From: an uncultured Paracoccaceae bacterium
GTDB lineage: Bacteria; Pseudomonadota; Alphaproteobacteria; Rhodobacterales; Rhodobacteraceae
Reading direction: 5' to 3'
NCBI GenBank assembly: GCA_947497065.1
Contig: CANMEQ010000003.1
Coordinates: 363,479-427,478, forward strand
Length of the DNA stretch: 64,000 nucleotides
Below are positions 38,734-47,965 of the stretch, piece by piece. Below the pieces are notes generated by a model. It was not told the DNA's origin. It ran no database searches and saw only the letters and a list, made by a program, of their open reading frames with translations. How positions within the stretch are numbered: position 1 is the stretch's first letter; every line of letters starts with the position of its first letter. Both the position numbers and the translations under genes were made by a program.

Positions 38734-39116
38734 CCGAGCAATCCTCTCATTAGGAAAACGCCCGCGACCAGCCCAACGAGGGACATGGCAACCGACACAA
38801 GAACATAAATCGCCGCCTGCCCCACTGCGCCGCGCTCGAACAAGGTATAAGCCTCAAGCGAGAACGCGGAGAACGTGGTGAAGCCCCCTAAAACGCCGGT
38901 CATCAAAAACGGGTTCAGGTGCGACAGGGATTTTTGCCCCAAATAAACAACAACCAACCCCATCGCAAAACATCCGATGATGTTTGCGGCCAGCACGCCA
39001 AACGGAAACACAGCGCCGGGCCGGAACAGGGCCACGCCAACGCCGTAGCGTGCTGCAGCGCCAATGGCCCCGCCGAGTGCGACTTGAAAAACAGTTGGTA
39101 TCATGGGCTGCGTCAT
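38730..39116 (-). CDS. crcB: Fluoride ion channel CrcB/Fluc
   Basis: The 128-residue four-helix protein has GGAIGAAARYGVG near its start, an asparagine in LAANIIGCF and GGFTTFSAFSLE, the conserved sites of dimeric fluoride channels. It exports F- from the cytoplasm. I use the ATG at 39116 (MTQPMIPTVFQ); the frame is open 21 codons upstream. No fluoride riboswitch was seen; the gene sits within an operon. Confidence 0.95.
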   Translation of the reverse strand: MTQPMIPTVFQVALGGAIGAAARYGVGVALFRPGAVFPFGVLAANIIGCFAMGLVVVYLGQKSLSHLNPFLMTGVLGGFTTFSAFSLEAYTLFERGAVGQAAIYVLVSVAMSLVGLVAGVFLMRGLLG

Positions 39117-39135
39117 ATGCCTGTGGGCAGAGGAG

Positions 39136-40443
39136 TCAACCGTTCCGCTTTTCGCGCAGCTTGGCGAAATAATCGACACGCCGTTTCAACTCGCGTTCGA
39201 ACCCGCGATCCACAGGGGTGTAATAGACCCCGCGTTTCATGGTTTCGGGGAAATAGTTTTGGCCGCTGAAACCATCTTCGGCGTCGTGATCATAGGCATA
39301 GCCGTCGCCGTATCCGATGTCTTTCATCAGGGAGGTTGGCGCGTTCAGGATATGTTTGGGCGGCGGTTCAGAGCCGGTTTTTTCCGCCGCGCGCATGGCG
39401 TTTTTAAAGGCCGCATAGCCCGCGTTCGTTTTGGGGGCGAGCGCGAGGTAGATCACCGCTTGGGCCAAGGCCAATTCGCCTTCGGGGCTGCCCAGCCGTT
39501 CGTAGGTTTCCCATGCGTGCAAACACACGGTTTGGGCCTGCGGGTCTGCCAGTGCGATGTCTTCTACGGCCATGCGGACCAGCCGGCGGGCCAGAAAACG
39601 AGGGTCTTCACCGCCCTTGAGCATACGTGCGAACCAGTAGAGTGCGGCGTCAGGATCGGAGCCGCGGACGGATTTATGCAGCGCGCTGATGAGGTTGTAA
39701 TGTTCCTCGCCGGATTTGTCGTATTTGGCGGCGCGTTTCATCAAGCGGGTGGTCAGGGCCTCAGTGTCGAGCGCGTCGGCGACCTTCCATGCAGCGACCT
39801 GTTCGATCAGGTTCAAAAGCGCGCGCCCGTCCCCGTCGGCCATCTCCAAAAGCGCCTCGCGGGCGTGAGGTTTTAGGGGCAGTTTGCGGGCCAGTTCGGC
39901 TTCGGCACGTTGGGTTAAACGCTCCAGATCAGCCAATGATAACCGTTCGAGAACAAGGACTTGGGAGCGCGAGAGCACCGCGGCGTTCAGCTCAAACGAG
40001 GGGTTTTCAGTGGTGGCGCCGACGAGCAGAATGGTGCCGTCTTCCATGTGGGGCAGAAAGCCGTCTTGTTGGGCTTTGTTGAACCGGTGGATTTCGTCGA
40101 CGAAGAGCAAGGTGCCTTTGCCATTTTGGCGGCGCATTTTCGCGGCTTCGAAGACTTTGCGCAGCTCAGGCACGCCCGTAAAAATCGCCGAGATCTGGAT
40201 AAAATGCAGGTCGGTTTCATCGGCCAGAAGCCGCGCGATGGTGGTTTTACCAACGCCCGGTGGGCCCCAGAAAATCAACGACGACAATGAGCCCGAGGCC
40301 AGCATGACGCCCAAAGGCGCGTCGGGGCCAAGCACCTGTTCTTGGCCGATCACCTCGCCCAGAGCGCGGGGGCGCAGACGGTCTGCCAGGGGGCGTGGGG
40401 CGGTGTCGGGGACCGCTGCACCAGTGTCGAAAAGATCAGCCAT
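39136..40443 (-). CDS. rarA: Replication-associated recombination AAA ATPase RarA (MgsA)
   Basis: The 435-residue clamp-loader-like ATPase has Walker A GPPGVGKTT, Walker B FVDEIHRFNK, a sensor in ATTENPSFELN and the RarA tetramerisation domain, with KYDKSGEEHYNLISALHKS. It acts at stalled replication forks. It heads the rarA-crcB-rluC-atp12 operon and begins 39 bases beyond the ribosomal-cluster terminator. Confidence 0.96.
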   Translation of the reverse strand: MADLFDTGAAVPDTAPRPLADRLRPRALGEVIGQEQVLGPDAPLGVMLASGSLSSLIFWGPPGVGKTTIARLLADETDLHFIQISAIFTGVPELRKVFEAAKMRRQNGKGTLLFVDEIHRFNKAQQDGFLPHMEDGTILLVGATTENPSFELNAAVLSRSQVLVLERLSLADLERLTQRAEAELARKLPLKPHAREALLEMADGDGRALLNLIEQVAAWKVADALDTEALTTRLMKRAAKYDKSGEEHYNLISALHKSVRGSDPDAALYWFARMLKGGEDPRFLARRLVRMAVEDIALADPQAQTVCLHAWETYERLGSPEGELALAQAVIYLALAPKTNAGYAAFKNAMRAAEKTGSEPPPKHILNAPTSLMKDIGYGDGYAYDHDAEDGFSGQNYFPETMKRGVYYTPVDRGFERELKRRVDYFAKLREKRNG

Positions 40444-40481
40444 AGCTTACCGTAGGCCCGAACATATGAGGGTTCAACGTA

Positions 40482-40508
40482 AAAGGCCCGCCGAAGAGGC
40501 GGGCCTTT
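40482..40508 (-). terminator. Terminator at the end of the ribosomal cluster
   Basis: An 11-bp perfect stem (AAAGGCCCGCC and GGCGGGCCTTT) with a five-base loop lies between rplQ and rarA. It ends the alpha operon transcript. Confidence 0.85.
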
Positions 40509-40544
40509 GTCAGGTCAGTTAAGACCTTGAATTCAATATGCGAA

Positions 40545-40961
40545 TTATTCAGCAGCTTCTTCTGCTGCAACGCGGGCTTTGTCAGCTGCGCCTTTCGCAT
40601 CAACGTCGCGGTCAACGAATTCGATGATCGCCATTGGCGCCATGTCGCCGTAGCGGAAGCCGGCTTTCATGATGCGGACGTAGCCACCCTGACGGTCCTT
40701 GTAGCGTGGGCCCAGAATGTCGAAAAGTTTCGCAACGTACTGGTCCTGCTTCAACTGAGCAGCAGCCTGACGGCGGGCGTGCAAGTCGCCGCGTTTCGCC
40801 AGTGTGATCATCTTTTCGATGATTGGACGCAGTTCTTTTGCCTTTGGCAAAGTTGTTGTGATTTGCTCATGTTCGATGAGCGAGCCAGCCATGTTAGCCC
40901 AGAGCGCTTTACGGTGCTCGTGAGTACGGTTCAGGCGGCGGTAACCTCGTGCGTGACGCAT
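40545..40961 (-). CDS. rplQ: 50S ribosomal protein L17
   Basis: The 138-residue L17 starts [20 protein letters not shown] and has the conserved [20 protein letters not shown]. The C-terminal tail ([13 protein letters not shown]) is acidic and alanine-rich as in other Rhodobacteraceae. The ATG at 40961 follows GGAG at good distance; the upstream open frame is not coding. Last gene of the cluster. Confidence 0.97.
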   Translation of the reverse strand: MRHARGYRRLNRTHEHRKALWANMAGSLIEHEQITTTLPKAKELRPIIEKMITLAKRGDLHARRQAAAQLKQDQYVAKLFDILGPRYKDRQGGYVRIMKAGFRYGDMAPMAIIEFVDRDVDAKGAADKARVAAEEAAE

Positions 40962-41138
40962 GTGATAGTCTCCATTTTGTTTTAAGATGGGCCGTGCGAT
41001 GCGTGTCGCGGGCTCCGTTATTGGGGCGGAATTGCCCAGTCTGTAGGGGTCACATCCGGTACACAGGCTGTACACATCTTGTATGTACACTGTGCGGCGG
41101 ATGTTGGTCGGCCCCAGGGTGGGGACCGACCGAATATC

Positions 41139-42155
41139 TTAGAAGCTGTCTTCGAACTTCTTGGCCAGATCTTCGATGTTGTCTGGTGGCCAATCTTCGA
41201 CGTCCATGCCGAGGTGCAGGCCCATGCCGGACAACACTTCTTTGATCTCGTTCAAAGACTTGCGGCCGAAGTTTGGCGTGCGCAGCATTTCTGCTTCGGT
41301 TTTCTGGATCAGATCGCCGATGTAAACGATGTTGTCGTTCTTCAGGCAGTTTGCAGAGCGAACAGACAATTCCAACTCGTCCACTTTCTTGAGAAGCAGC
41401 GGGTTGAATTCCAGGCCGTCATCGTCGGAAGACGCTTGAGCGGATTCTGGTTCGTCGAAGTTCACGAAGATGGACAGCTGGTCCTGCAGGATACGGGCCG
41501 CGAAAGCGACAGCGTCGTCCGGCGTGATGGAGCCGTCTGTTTCCACTTTCATGGTCAGCTTGTCATAGTCCAGAACCTGACCTTCACGTGTCGGCTGAAC
41601 GTCATAGGAGACTTTCTTGACCGGTGAATAGATCGCGTCGATGGCCATCATGCCGATGGGCGCATCTTCTGGTTTGTTCTTGTCTGCGGACACGTAGCCT
41701 TTGCCGGTGTTTACAGTCAATTCCATGTAGAGATCAGCACCATCATCGAGGTGACACAGGATGTGATCTTTGTTCAGGATTTCGATACCAGCGGATTCGG
41801 AGATGTCACCGGCAGTGACAACGCCCGGGCCTTTGGCCTGAACCTGAATACGCTTTGGACCTTCGACTTCCATGCGGATCGCGACACCTTTGAGGTTCAA
41901 AACCACGTCGGTGACGTCTTCGCGAACACCAGCGATGCTGGAGAATTCGTGCAGAACGTTGTCGATCTGAACAGCCGTGATGGCGGCGCCCTGCAAAGAG
42001 CTCATCAAGATGCGGCGCAATGCGTTGCCGAGTGTAAGGCCGAAACCACGCTCGAGCGGTTCAGCGATCACTGTTGCCAAACGCGCAGGGTCGTTGCCCG
42101 GTTTTACTTCCAATTGAGTTGGCTTGATCAACTCAGCCCAGTTCTTGTGGATCAT
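41139..42155 (-). CDS. rpoA: RNA polymerase alpha subunit
   Basis: The 338-residue protein has the assembly domain ([19 protein letters not shown]) and the C-terminal promoter- and activator-contacting domain ([31 protein letters not shown]). I start at 42155 ([12 protein letters not shown]) with GGAGGGA upstream. Located between rpsK and rplQ as usual. Confidence 0.98.
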   Translation of the reverse strand: MIHKNWAELIKPTQLEVKPGNDPARLATVIAEPLERGFGLTLGNALRRILMSSLQGAAITAVQIDNVLHEFSSIAGVREDVTDVVLNLKGVAIRMEVEGPKRIQVQAKGPGVVTAGDISESAGIEILNKDHILCHLDDGADLYMELTVNTGKGYVSADKNKPEDAPIGMMAIDAIYSPVKKVSYDVQPTREGQVLDYDKLTMKVETDGSITPDDAVAFAARILQDQLSIFVNFDEPESAQASSDDDGLEFNPLLLKKVDELELSVRSANCLKNDNIVYIGDLIQKTEAEMLRTPNFGRKSLNEIKEVLSGMGLHLGMDVEDWPPDNIEDLAKKFEDSF

Positions 42156-42220
42156 AAGTCCCTCCATTCTTGTTTGCCTTCATGTCCAAAAAGGCAAACG
42201 CCCGAGGTTAAAATGACGGA

Positions 42221-42248
42221 TTGGGGCCGTGCGCATGCGCGGCCCCAA
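42221..42248 (-). promoter_or_regulatory. Hairpin between rpsK and rpoA
   Basis: TTGGGGCC (42221-42228) pairs with GGCCCCAA (42241-42248); the loop itself is a GCGCATGCGC palindrome. It is followed by AU-rich sequence on the minus strand and could attenuate or process the message between S11 and RNA polymerase alpha. Confidence 0.6.
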
Positions 42249-42263
42249 AGACGTTTTCGTAGA

Positions 42264-42653
42264 TTAGACGCGGCGACGCTTTGGTGGGCGGCAGCCGTTG
42301 TGGGCCATTGGGGTCACGTCACGGATAGATGTGATGTTGAAGCCAATAGCGGCCAGTGCGCGCAGAGCGCTTTCACGGCCAGAACCTGGACCCTGCACTT
42401 CGACTTCGAGTGTCTTAACACCGTGGTCTTGTGCTTTTTTACCCGCATCTTCCGCAGCCATCTGAGCAGCGTAAGGTGTGGATTTACGGGACCCTTTGAA
42501 GCCCATTGTACCAGCAGACGACCAAGAGATGGCGTTGCCCTGTACGTCAGAGATCAGGATTTTTGTGTTGTTGAACGAAGAGTTCACGTGAGCAACGCCA
42601 GCGGCGATGTTCTTGGAGACCTTCTTTTTAGTGCGCTTAGGATCGCGTGCCAT
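42264..42653 (-). CDS. rpsK: 30S ribosomal protein S11
   Basis: The 129-residue S11 has [20 protein letters not shown] and ends with [11 protein letters not shown], both diagnostic. It forms part of the 30S platform. Fifteen bases separate it from rpsM. Confidence 0.98.
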   Translation of the reverse strand: MARDPKRTKKKVSKNIAAGVAHVNSSFNNTKILISDVQGNAISWSSAGTMGFKGSRKSTPYAAQMAAEDAGKKAQDHGVKTLEVEVQGPGSGRESALRALAAIGFNITSIRDVTPMAHNGCRPPKRRRV

Positions 42654-42668
42654 GTTGAAAGTCCTCCC

Positions 42669-43037
42669 TTATTTCTTCTTACCAGCAATGGCCTTTGCAG
42701 GGCCTTTGCGAGTACGTGCGTTTGTAGATGTACGCTGACCACGAACGGGCAGGTTACGACGGTGACGCAGACCTTTGTAGGAACCAAGGTCCATCATGCG
42801 TTTGATGTTCATCTGAACTTCGCGGCGCAGGTCGCCTTCGACTGTGTAAGTCGCGTCGATGTGCTCGCGGATTTTCAGGACTTCAGCGTCGGACAATTCG
42901 TTGACGCGACGTGTGAGGTCGATGCCAACGGCTTCGCAGATAGCTTCTGCGGAAGTGTTACCGATACCGGTGATGTAGGTGAGGGCGATTGGAACCCGCT
43001 TTGCAGTCGGGATGTTTACGCCGGCAATACGTGCCAC
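42669..43037 (-). CDS. rpsM: 30S ribosomal protein S13 (GTG start)
   Basis: The 122-residue S13 begins [18 protein letters not shown] after the initiator and has [20 protein letters not shown] near its end. The frame is open upstream, but the family start falls on a GTG at 43037, preceded by AAGGAA eight bases away. It contacts the P-site tRNA at the 30S head. Confidence 0.97.
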   Translation of the reverse strand: MARIAGVNIPTAKRVPIALTYITGIGNTSAEAICEAVGIDLTRRVNELSDAEVLKIREHIDATYTVEGDLRREVQMNIKRMMDLGSYKGLRHRRNLPVRGQRTSTNARTRKGPAKAIAGKKK

Positions 43038-43243
43038 GTGTGCAATTCCTTTTCGTTGCGGGTCCGTAATACCGGACCCTTTTTTCACAACGTAAGGCCG
43101 GAGCATATGCTGCCGACCTTAAGTCATATCGAGGTGTTTTGCCTGAGAGCGACTCAGGCCGATTCCCGCAGACAGAGTCGTTAGGAATGCGGGTGTGTAG
43201 GAGGGTTAAGAGGTTGGGTCAACCCCTGCAGTGACTGCAACGA

Positions 43244-43456
43244 TCAACGGGTACGAAGATAGTCGCAAATCAATTCGCGGATCGCTTCATCTTCGAGTTC
43301 GACAATTCGATCGTATCCGCAAAAATCCGCAAACAGAGTATGATTTGCAAGTTCGGCACCAAGCACAAAACCGAGGCCCGCGCCGAGAATAAAGCCAGCG
43401 ATGGCCCCGAGGGATAAGCCGCATCCCCAGATGAGGATACGCTTGATTTTAAGCAA
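43244..43456 (-). CDS. Small glycine-zipper membrane protein of unknown function
   Basis: The 70-residue frame starts at a TTG six bases after the adk stop. It has a basic start (KIKR), one helix rich in glycine repeats (WGCGLSLGAIAGFILGAGLG) and an acidic C-terminal domain (DRIVELEDEAIRELICDYL). No family was recognised. The ribosome-binding site is weak. Codon choice and clear membrane topology argue that it is real, and translation may be coupled to adk. It occupies the place between adk and rpsM. Confidence 0.5.
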   Translation of the reverse strand: MLKIKRILIWGCGLSLGAIAGFILGAGLGFVLGAELANHTLFADFCGYDRIVELEDEAIRELICDYLRTR

Positions 43457-43462
43457 GAGTGA

Positions 43463-44041
43463 TTACCCGAGAACGCCCGCGATATCAGCGGCAACAGCGT
43501 CCATCGTGCCCAGACCGTCGACGCCTTTAAGGTCGCCTTTGGCGTGGTAGTAGCCGATCAGGGGGGATGTTTGTTTGTAGTAGGCCATCAGACGGGTTTT
43601 GAGGCTTTCCTCGTTGTCGTCTGCGCGGGCGGTGCCGCCTGCGGCGACGGCTTCGGCGGCGCGGCCGAGGATGCGTTCGACCAAGATGTCGTCATTGACC
43701 TGCAATTCGATTGCATGGTCGAGGGTTTGGCCCATTTCTTCGAGCAATTCACCCAGCGCGTCGGCCTGTGCCAGTGTGCGGGGGAAACCGTCGAAGATGA
43801 AACCGCCATGGTCTGTGCCCGCTTCGAGTTGTTCGCGGATCAGACCGATGACGATTTCGTCTGTTACGAGGTTGCCTGCGTCCATGACGGCGGCAACTTT
43901 TTTACCCATCTCGGTCCCAGAGGTGCGGGCCGCGCGCAGCATGTCACCTGTGGACAGCTGCACCATGTTACGGCTTTCAACCAGTTTTTGCGCTTGAGTG
44001 CCTTTACCAGCACCTGGTGGTCCGAGAAGGATAATATTCAT
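43463..44041 (-). CDS. adk: Adenylate kinase (short-LID form)
   Basis: The 192-residue enzyme has the P-loop [26 protein letters not shown] and a shortened [23 protein letters not shown] goes straight to LKTRL, without the about 25-residue LID insert of long adenylate kinases. It interconverts ATP, ADP and AMP. Its ATG overlaps the secY stop. Confidence 0.97.
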   Translation of the reverse strand: MNIILLGPPGAGKGTQAQKLVESRNMVQLSTGDMLRAARTSGTEMGKKVAAVMDAGNLVTDEIVIGLIREQLEAGTDHGGFIFDGFPRTLAQADALGELLEEMGQTLDHAIELQVNDDILVERILGRAAEAVAAGGTARADDNEESLKTRLMAYYKQTSPLIGYYHAKGDLKGVDGLGTMDAVAADIAGVLG

Positions 44042-45393
44042 CGACGAGACGGGCTCCGTTTCTTGCCGCTACGCTTGCCGCGCAGCTGGGATTTCTCGAT
44101 CAGCCCTTCGTATTGATGAGCCAACAAATGGGATTGAATTTGTTGAATTGTGTCCATCCCCACGCTGACAATAATCAAAACTGACGTCCCGCCAAAGTAA
44201 AAAGGAATAGAGAGTTGGCTACGGAGGATTTCGGGCAACAGGCAGACCAGTGCCAAGTAGCCGGAGCCGAGGACCAACAGACGTGTGACAACGTAGTCGA
44301 GGTATTCCTGCGTGCGTTTGCCGGGGCGAATGCCGGGCACGAAACCGTTTTGGTTTTTCAGGTTGTCGGCGACTTCATCGGTTTTGAACGCGACTTCACG
44401 GGTGTAGAAATAGGTGAAGAAGACGATCATCGCTGTGAAGAACAGCAGGTAGAGCGGCTGGCCGGGGCCAAAGTACGCGAGGATCGTGGACATGATCGGG
44501 CCCGCGTCGCCACCAGAGAAGGTGGACAGGGTTGTTGGCAGCAACAGCAACGCGGACGCGAAGATGGCTGGGATAACACCGGCGGGGTTCACTTTGATCG
44601 GCAGGTGGGATGAGCCACCGTCGTAGACTTTCATACCGACCTGACGGCGCGGGTATTGAATGTGGATTTTGCGCAAGGAGCGCTCCATGAAGACGACGAA
44701 GGCCAGAATGGCGATGATCATGGCAAAGACACCGAGGATCAGGCCCCAGTTGTTGGTTTCTTGGCCTTGGGCGAGGAAGCCAGCCAAGGCGGCGGGAACT
44801 TCGGCGATGATGCCCACGAAGATGATCAGGGAAATACCGTTGCCGAGGCCACGGGCGGTGATCTGCTCACCGATCCACATCAGGAACATGGTGCCGCCGA
44901 CCAGCGTGATGACGCAGGCGATTTTGAAGAACAGGCCCGGATCGGTGACCAGATCGCCCGCTTCGAGCGAGGCGGCCATGCCGTAGGCTTGGAATGTGGC
45001 CAGCACCACGGTGCCGTAACGGGTGTATTGGTTCAGCTTTTTGCGACCGTTTTCACCCTCTTTCTTGAGGTTTTTCAGCGGTTCCCACATCGCACCCAGA
45101 AGCTGGACGATAATGGAGGCAGAAATATAGGGCATGATGCCGAGGGCGAAGATCCCCATGCGGCTGAGCGCGCCACCGGTGAACATGGACAAGATGCCGC
45201 CGATGCCGGAGGCCGCGTCATCCATGAAGGTGCGCAGGGCGTCTGTGTCGATGCCGGGGACCGGAATATAGGTACCCAAACGGTACACGATCAAAAGACC
45301 AAGGGTGAACAGGATGCGTTGACGCAGCTCTTTGGCTTGGCCAAAGGCCGCCCAGCTGGTGTTCGCGGCCATTTGCTCTGCTGCTGATGCCAT
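44038..45393 (-). CDS. secY: Protein translocase subunit SecY
   Basis: The 451-residue channel protein has ten membrane helices; the plug region begins [20 protein letters not shown] and the C-terminal [18 protein letters not shown] contacts SecA and ribosome. Position between rplO and adk is canonical. Confidence 0.98.
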   Translation of the reverse strand: MASAAEQMAANTSWAAFGQAKELRQRILFTLGLLIVYRLGTYIPVPGIDTDALRTFMDDAASGIGGILSMFTGGALSRMGIFALGIMPYISASIIVQLLGAMWEPLKNLKKEGENGRKKLNQYTRYGTVVLATFQAYGMAASLEAGDLVTDPGLFFKIACVITLVGGTMFLMWIGEQITARGLGNGISLIIFVGIIAEVPAALAGFLAQGQETNNWGLILGVFAMIIAILAFVVFMERSLRKIHIQYPRRQVGMKVYDGGSSHLPIKVNPAGVIPAIFASALLLLPTTLSTFSGGDAGPIMSTILAYFGPGQPLYLLFFTAMIVFFTYFYTREVAFKTDEVADNLKNQNGFVPGIRPGKRTQEYLDYVVTRLLVLGSGYLALVCLLPEILRSQLSIPFYFGGTSVLIIVSVGMDTIQQIQSHLLAHQYEGLIEKSQLRGKRSGKKRSPSRR

Positions 45394-45424
45394 ATCTACG
45401 GATGCCTATATCTGTTGTTGAAAC

Positions 45425-45452
45425 GCCGCCGTCTTGGAAACCAAGCGGCGGC
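45425..45452 (-). promoter_or_regulatory. Strong hairpin between rplO and secY
   Basis: GCCGCCG (45425-45431) pairs with CGGCGGC (45446-45452), with an inner CTTGG/CCAAG stem. No U-tract follows on the minus strand, so it is more likely an attenuator or processing/stability element. Confidence 0.6.
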
Positions 45453-45502
45453 GCCATTGTCCGAATAACGATGTAAGGGGCGAATGCGCCCCGAACAAGG
45501 TC

Positions 45503-45988
45503 TTATTCTGCGGCTGCCGCTTCTGGTGCCGGAGCTGTGACAGTCAATTTACCGCCAGCTTTTTCGACAGCTTCGACTGCGCCTTTGGAGGCGCCAGTGA
45601 CTTCGATGCTGACCTTGGCTGTGATTTCGCCTTTGGCGAGAACGCGGATACCGTCGAGTTTGCGGCGTACCAGACCGGATTCAACCAGTGTGTCTTCGGT
45701 GATCACTTTGCCGTCCAGTTTCTTCTCGTCGATGAATTTCTGGATCAGGCCGAGGTTCACAACAGCGAACTTCTTGCGGTTTGGCTTGGAGAAGCCACGC
45801 TTTGGAAGACGTTGGTACAAAGGCATTTGGCCGCCTTCGTAGCCACCGATCGCCACACCTGAACGGGATTTTTGACCTTTGATACCACGGCCACCCATTT
45901 TACCGGTGCCGGAACCTGGACCACGGCCAACGCGCTTGCGTGGTTTTGTGGCGCCTGGGTTGTCGTGAAGTTCGTTTAATTTAACCAT
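45503..45988 (-). CDS. rplO: 50S ribosomal protein L15
   Basis: The 161-residue L15 starts [20 protein letters not shown] and has the [20 protein letters not shown] glycine-rich stretch. The C-terminus is an alanine/glutamate tail ([10 protein letters not shown]). Upstream the usual neighbour rpmD is missing: 622 bases, ilvA and two further genes intervene. Confidence 0.97.
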   Translation of the reverse strand: MVKLNELHDNPGATKPRKRVGRGPGSGTGKMGGRGIKGQKSRSGVAIGGYEGGQMPLYQRLPKRGFSKPNRKKFAVVNLGLIQKFIDEKKLDGKVITEDTLVESGLVRRKLDGIRVLAKGEITAKVSIEVTGASKGAVEAVEKAGGKLTVTAPAPEAAAAE

Positions 45989-46610
45989 TTCGCTGTCTCC
46001 TTGCCGGAAGACCTGACCCAGCGAAGATCAGGCACGCGGCGTTAAGTTGATTCTATGGCCGGAAAGATGGCCACTGGCGGCGTATAGGACACACTGGTGT
46101 GGCTGACAAGTGGTTCATAAACGTTCGTTGTCGCGCTTTACCCAATCTTTAAGATTCGCAAAGCCTTGAAAGTGTGAGGCGTTGCAACCATCTCTTTATC
46201 ACTCCCATTTGTGGGGCGAGAGAGGAGTTTCCTATGGAAGCTTTTTTGGAGTCCCCTTGCTTGAGGTAGTCGAATAGCGGTTCGTCTAAAGCGCTTCTGA
46301 TGGGGACAAGGTGAGAGCCTAAGTTGACACTTGTTGGGACCGCTATCCCAATGTCTGCATTGGACCGCGGATGCGGCCCGAAACCGGATGACCCAGATTG
46401 AGCGGGAAGCTCTTGACGGATACCTGACGGCTTTCGGGAGGTTGCCGACCCGCAGATGAGGCTGAGGCGTTTTGCTGAAGCGCTTGCGAAAGATTGAAGA
46501 TCCCCAGACAGTGTCTGGCATCCATGTTCAACTTTCGTCCGAATAGATCAAGCGCCGCGCCTACCTATACGCACCTCCCTCTCTTAAGTAGAGACGGAGG
46601 TGCGGCTATC
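45989..46610. other. 622-base intergenic region between ilvA and rplO
   Basis: No recognisable gene. Short frames on the minus strand (for instance 46138-46521) have no family resemblance or ribosome-binding site. A hairpin at 46571-46603 (GCACCTCC/GGAGGTGC with an inner TCTC/GAGA) lies just downstream of ilvA and probably ends its transcript. Because rplO is cut off from rpmD, a promoter for rplO-secY-adk must lie here; I could not pinpoint it. Confidence 0.5.
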
Positions 46611-47834
46611 CTAAACCCCACTATCTGTCCGCAAGCGGAACCCTTGGTCGCGCAGGGCGCTGACGATGGTTTTGACGTGGGACATGTCGCGCGCTTCTAT
46701 CACGACGTCGAGTTCCGCTTGTTTGAGCGACACCGATTGCATCATGCGTTGGTGGATGACTTCGACGACGTTGGCGCCGGCTTCGCCGATGATGCGGGAG
46801 ATGTCGGCGAGTTGGCCGGGGCGGTCGTCGATTTCGAAGGTCAGTCGGGTGATGCGGCCGTCGCGGACAAGGCCGCGCAGGATGAGGGTGGACAGCAGGC
46901 GGCTGTCGATGTTGCCGCCGCAAATCACGAGGCCAACCTTTTTACCGCGCAGGGCGTCGAGGTTGTTTTTGATGACGGCGAGCCCTGCCCCCGGTGCGCC
47001 TTCAGCGACGAGTTTTTCCGCTGAGAGCAGATCAAAGACGGCGTCTTCGATTTGGGCTTCGGTGGCGGTGTCGACCCGATCCACGTGGGTTTTGATGTGG
47101 GCGATGTTGGCGGCACTGGGTTGTTTGACGGCGATGCCTTCGGCCAAGGTCGGCTCCGGGTCGAAGTGGGTTTGGGCATTGTTGAACTGCGCTGCGACGG
47201 CATCGAAGTGCTGGGCTTGGGCACCAATGATTTCGACGGCGGGCTTGAGGTCTTTGGCGGCCATGGCCATGCCGGAGATGAGGCCGCCGCCGCCGATGGG
47301 CACGACGATGACGTCGAGATCGGGGTCTTGGTCGAGCATTTCGAGGGCGACGGACCCCTGCCCTGCGGCGACGATGGGATCGTCGAAGGGGTGGATGAAG
47401 GTCAGCCCGTCTTTTTCCGCGAGATCGAGGGTGAATTGGACGCTGTCATCGAAGCCTTTGCCGTGAAGGACAACGGTGGCGCCGAAATCCTCGGTGCGTT
47501 TGACTTTGTTGAAGGGCGTGCCTTCGGGCATGACGATGGTGGAGGCGATGCCAAGGCGGGTGGCGTGGTAAGCTACGCCTTGGGCGTGGTTGCCCGCGCT
47601 ACAGGCGATGACGCCCGCCTGCTTTTGCCCATCGGTGAGCGTGAGCAGCTTGGCCAGCGCGCCACGAGATTTGAAGGCGTTCGTGTGCTGCAGGTTTTCG
47701 AGTTTGAGGTGCAGGTCGATGCCAAGCTGGAGCGACAGGCGGGTTGCAGGGACCAGCGGTGTGCGGATGGTCGCGCTTTGGATCGCGGCGTAGGTGTCGC
47801 GGATGAGATCGGGGGTGAGGGTTTGGTGTGGCAT
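46611..47834 (-). CDS. ilvA: Threonine ammonia-lyase (threonine dehydratase)
   Basis: The 407-residue PLP enzyme makes 2-oxobutanoate from threonine for isoleucine synthesis. The PLP lysine is in NAFKSRGA; SAGNHAQG and PIGGGGLISG bind substrate and cofactor phosphate. A single C-terminal ACT-like domain (LTFEIDDRPGQLADISRIIG) follows. I prefer the ATG at 47834 because AAGG stands nine bases upstream; an ATG at 47843 is too close to it. It is not a ribosomal gene and lies within the spc operon region. Confidence 0.95.
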   Translation of the reverse strand: MPHQTLTPDLIRDTYAAIQSATIRTPLVPATRLSLQLGIDLHLKLENLQHTNAFKSRGALAKLLTLTDGQKQAGVIACSAGNHAQGVAYHATRLGIASTIVMPEGTPFNKVKRTEDFGATVVLHGKGFDDSVQFTLDLAEKDGLTFIHPFDDPIVAAGQGSVALEMLDQDPDLDVIVVPIGGGGLISGMAMAAKDLKPAVEIIGAQAQHFDAVAAQFNNAQTHFDPEPTLAEGIAVKQPSAANIAHIKTHVDRVDTATEAQIEDAVFDLLSAEKLVAEGAPGAGLAVIKNNLDALRGKKVGLVICGGNIDSRLLSTLILRGLVRDGRITRLTFEIDDRPGQLADISRIIGEAGANVVEVIHQRMMQSVSLKQAELDVVIEARDMSHVKTIVSALRDQGFRLRTDSGV

Positions 47835-47890
47835 GCGCGGCATCCTTGCGTTGTTGGCGCATCAAGGGCCGTGGAACGCAAGGATGTCAA

Positions 47891-47919
47891 GCAGGGCCGA
47901 GGGGATGTGTCGGCCCTGC
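47891..47919 (-). terminator. Hairpin downstream of the hydrolase-like gene
   Basis: GCAGGGCCGA (47891-47900) pairs with TCGGCCCTGC (47910-47919), a ten-base perfect stem with a nine-base loop. It lies 32 bases after the hydrolase stop and before ilvA. The U-tract is poor. Confidence 0.6.
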
Positions 47920-47925
47920 GGCTGT

Positions 47926-47965
47926 TTGGTTTAGACGAATTCGAATTGGTTTAGACGAATTCGAA
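47926..47965. repeat. Perfect 20-bp tandem duplication at a gene's stop codon
   Basis: The unit TTGGTTTAGACGAATTCGAA occurs at 47926-47945 and again, unchanged, at 47946-47965. It covers the last codons and stop of the hydrolase-like gene, so the terminal EFV-stop is present twice, the second copy lying beyond the stop. Confidence 0.95.

Noticed and set aside
41751..43184. 477-codon plus-strand frame
   Set aside because: It is antisense to rpoA, rpsK and rpsM, which are certain. High codon bias of ribosomal genes often leaves long open antisense frames.
46138..46521. Minus-strand frame between ilvA and rplO
   Set aside because: Composition and sequence do not resemble a protein family and no start signals are present.
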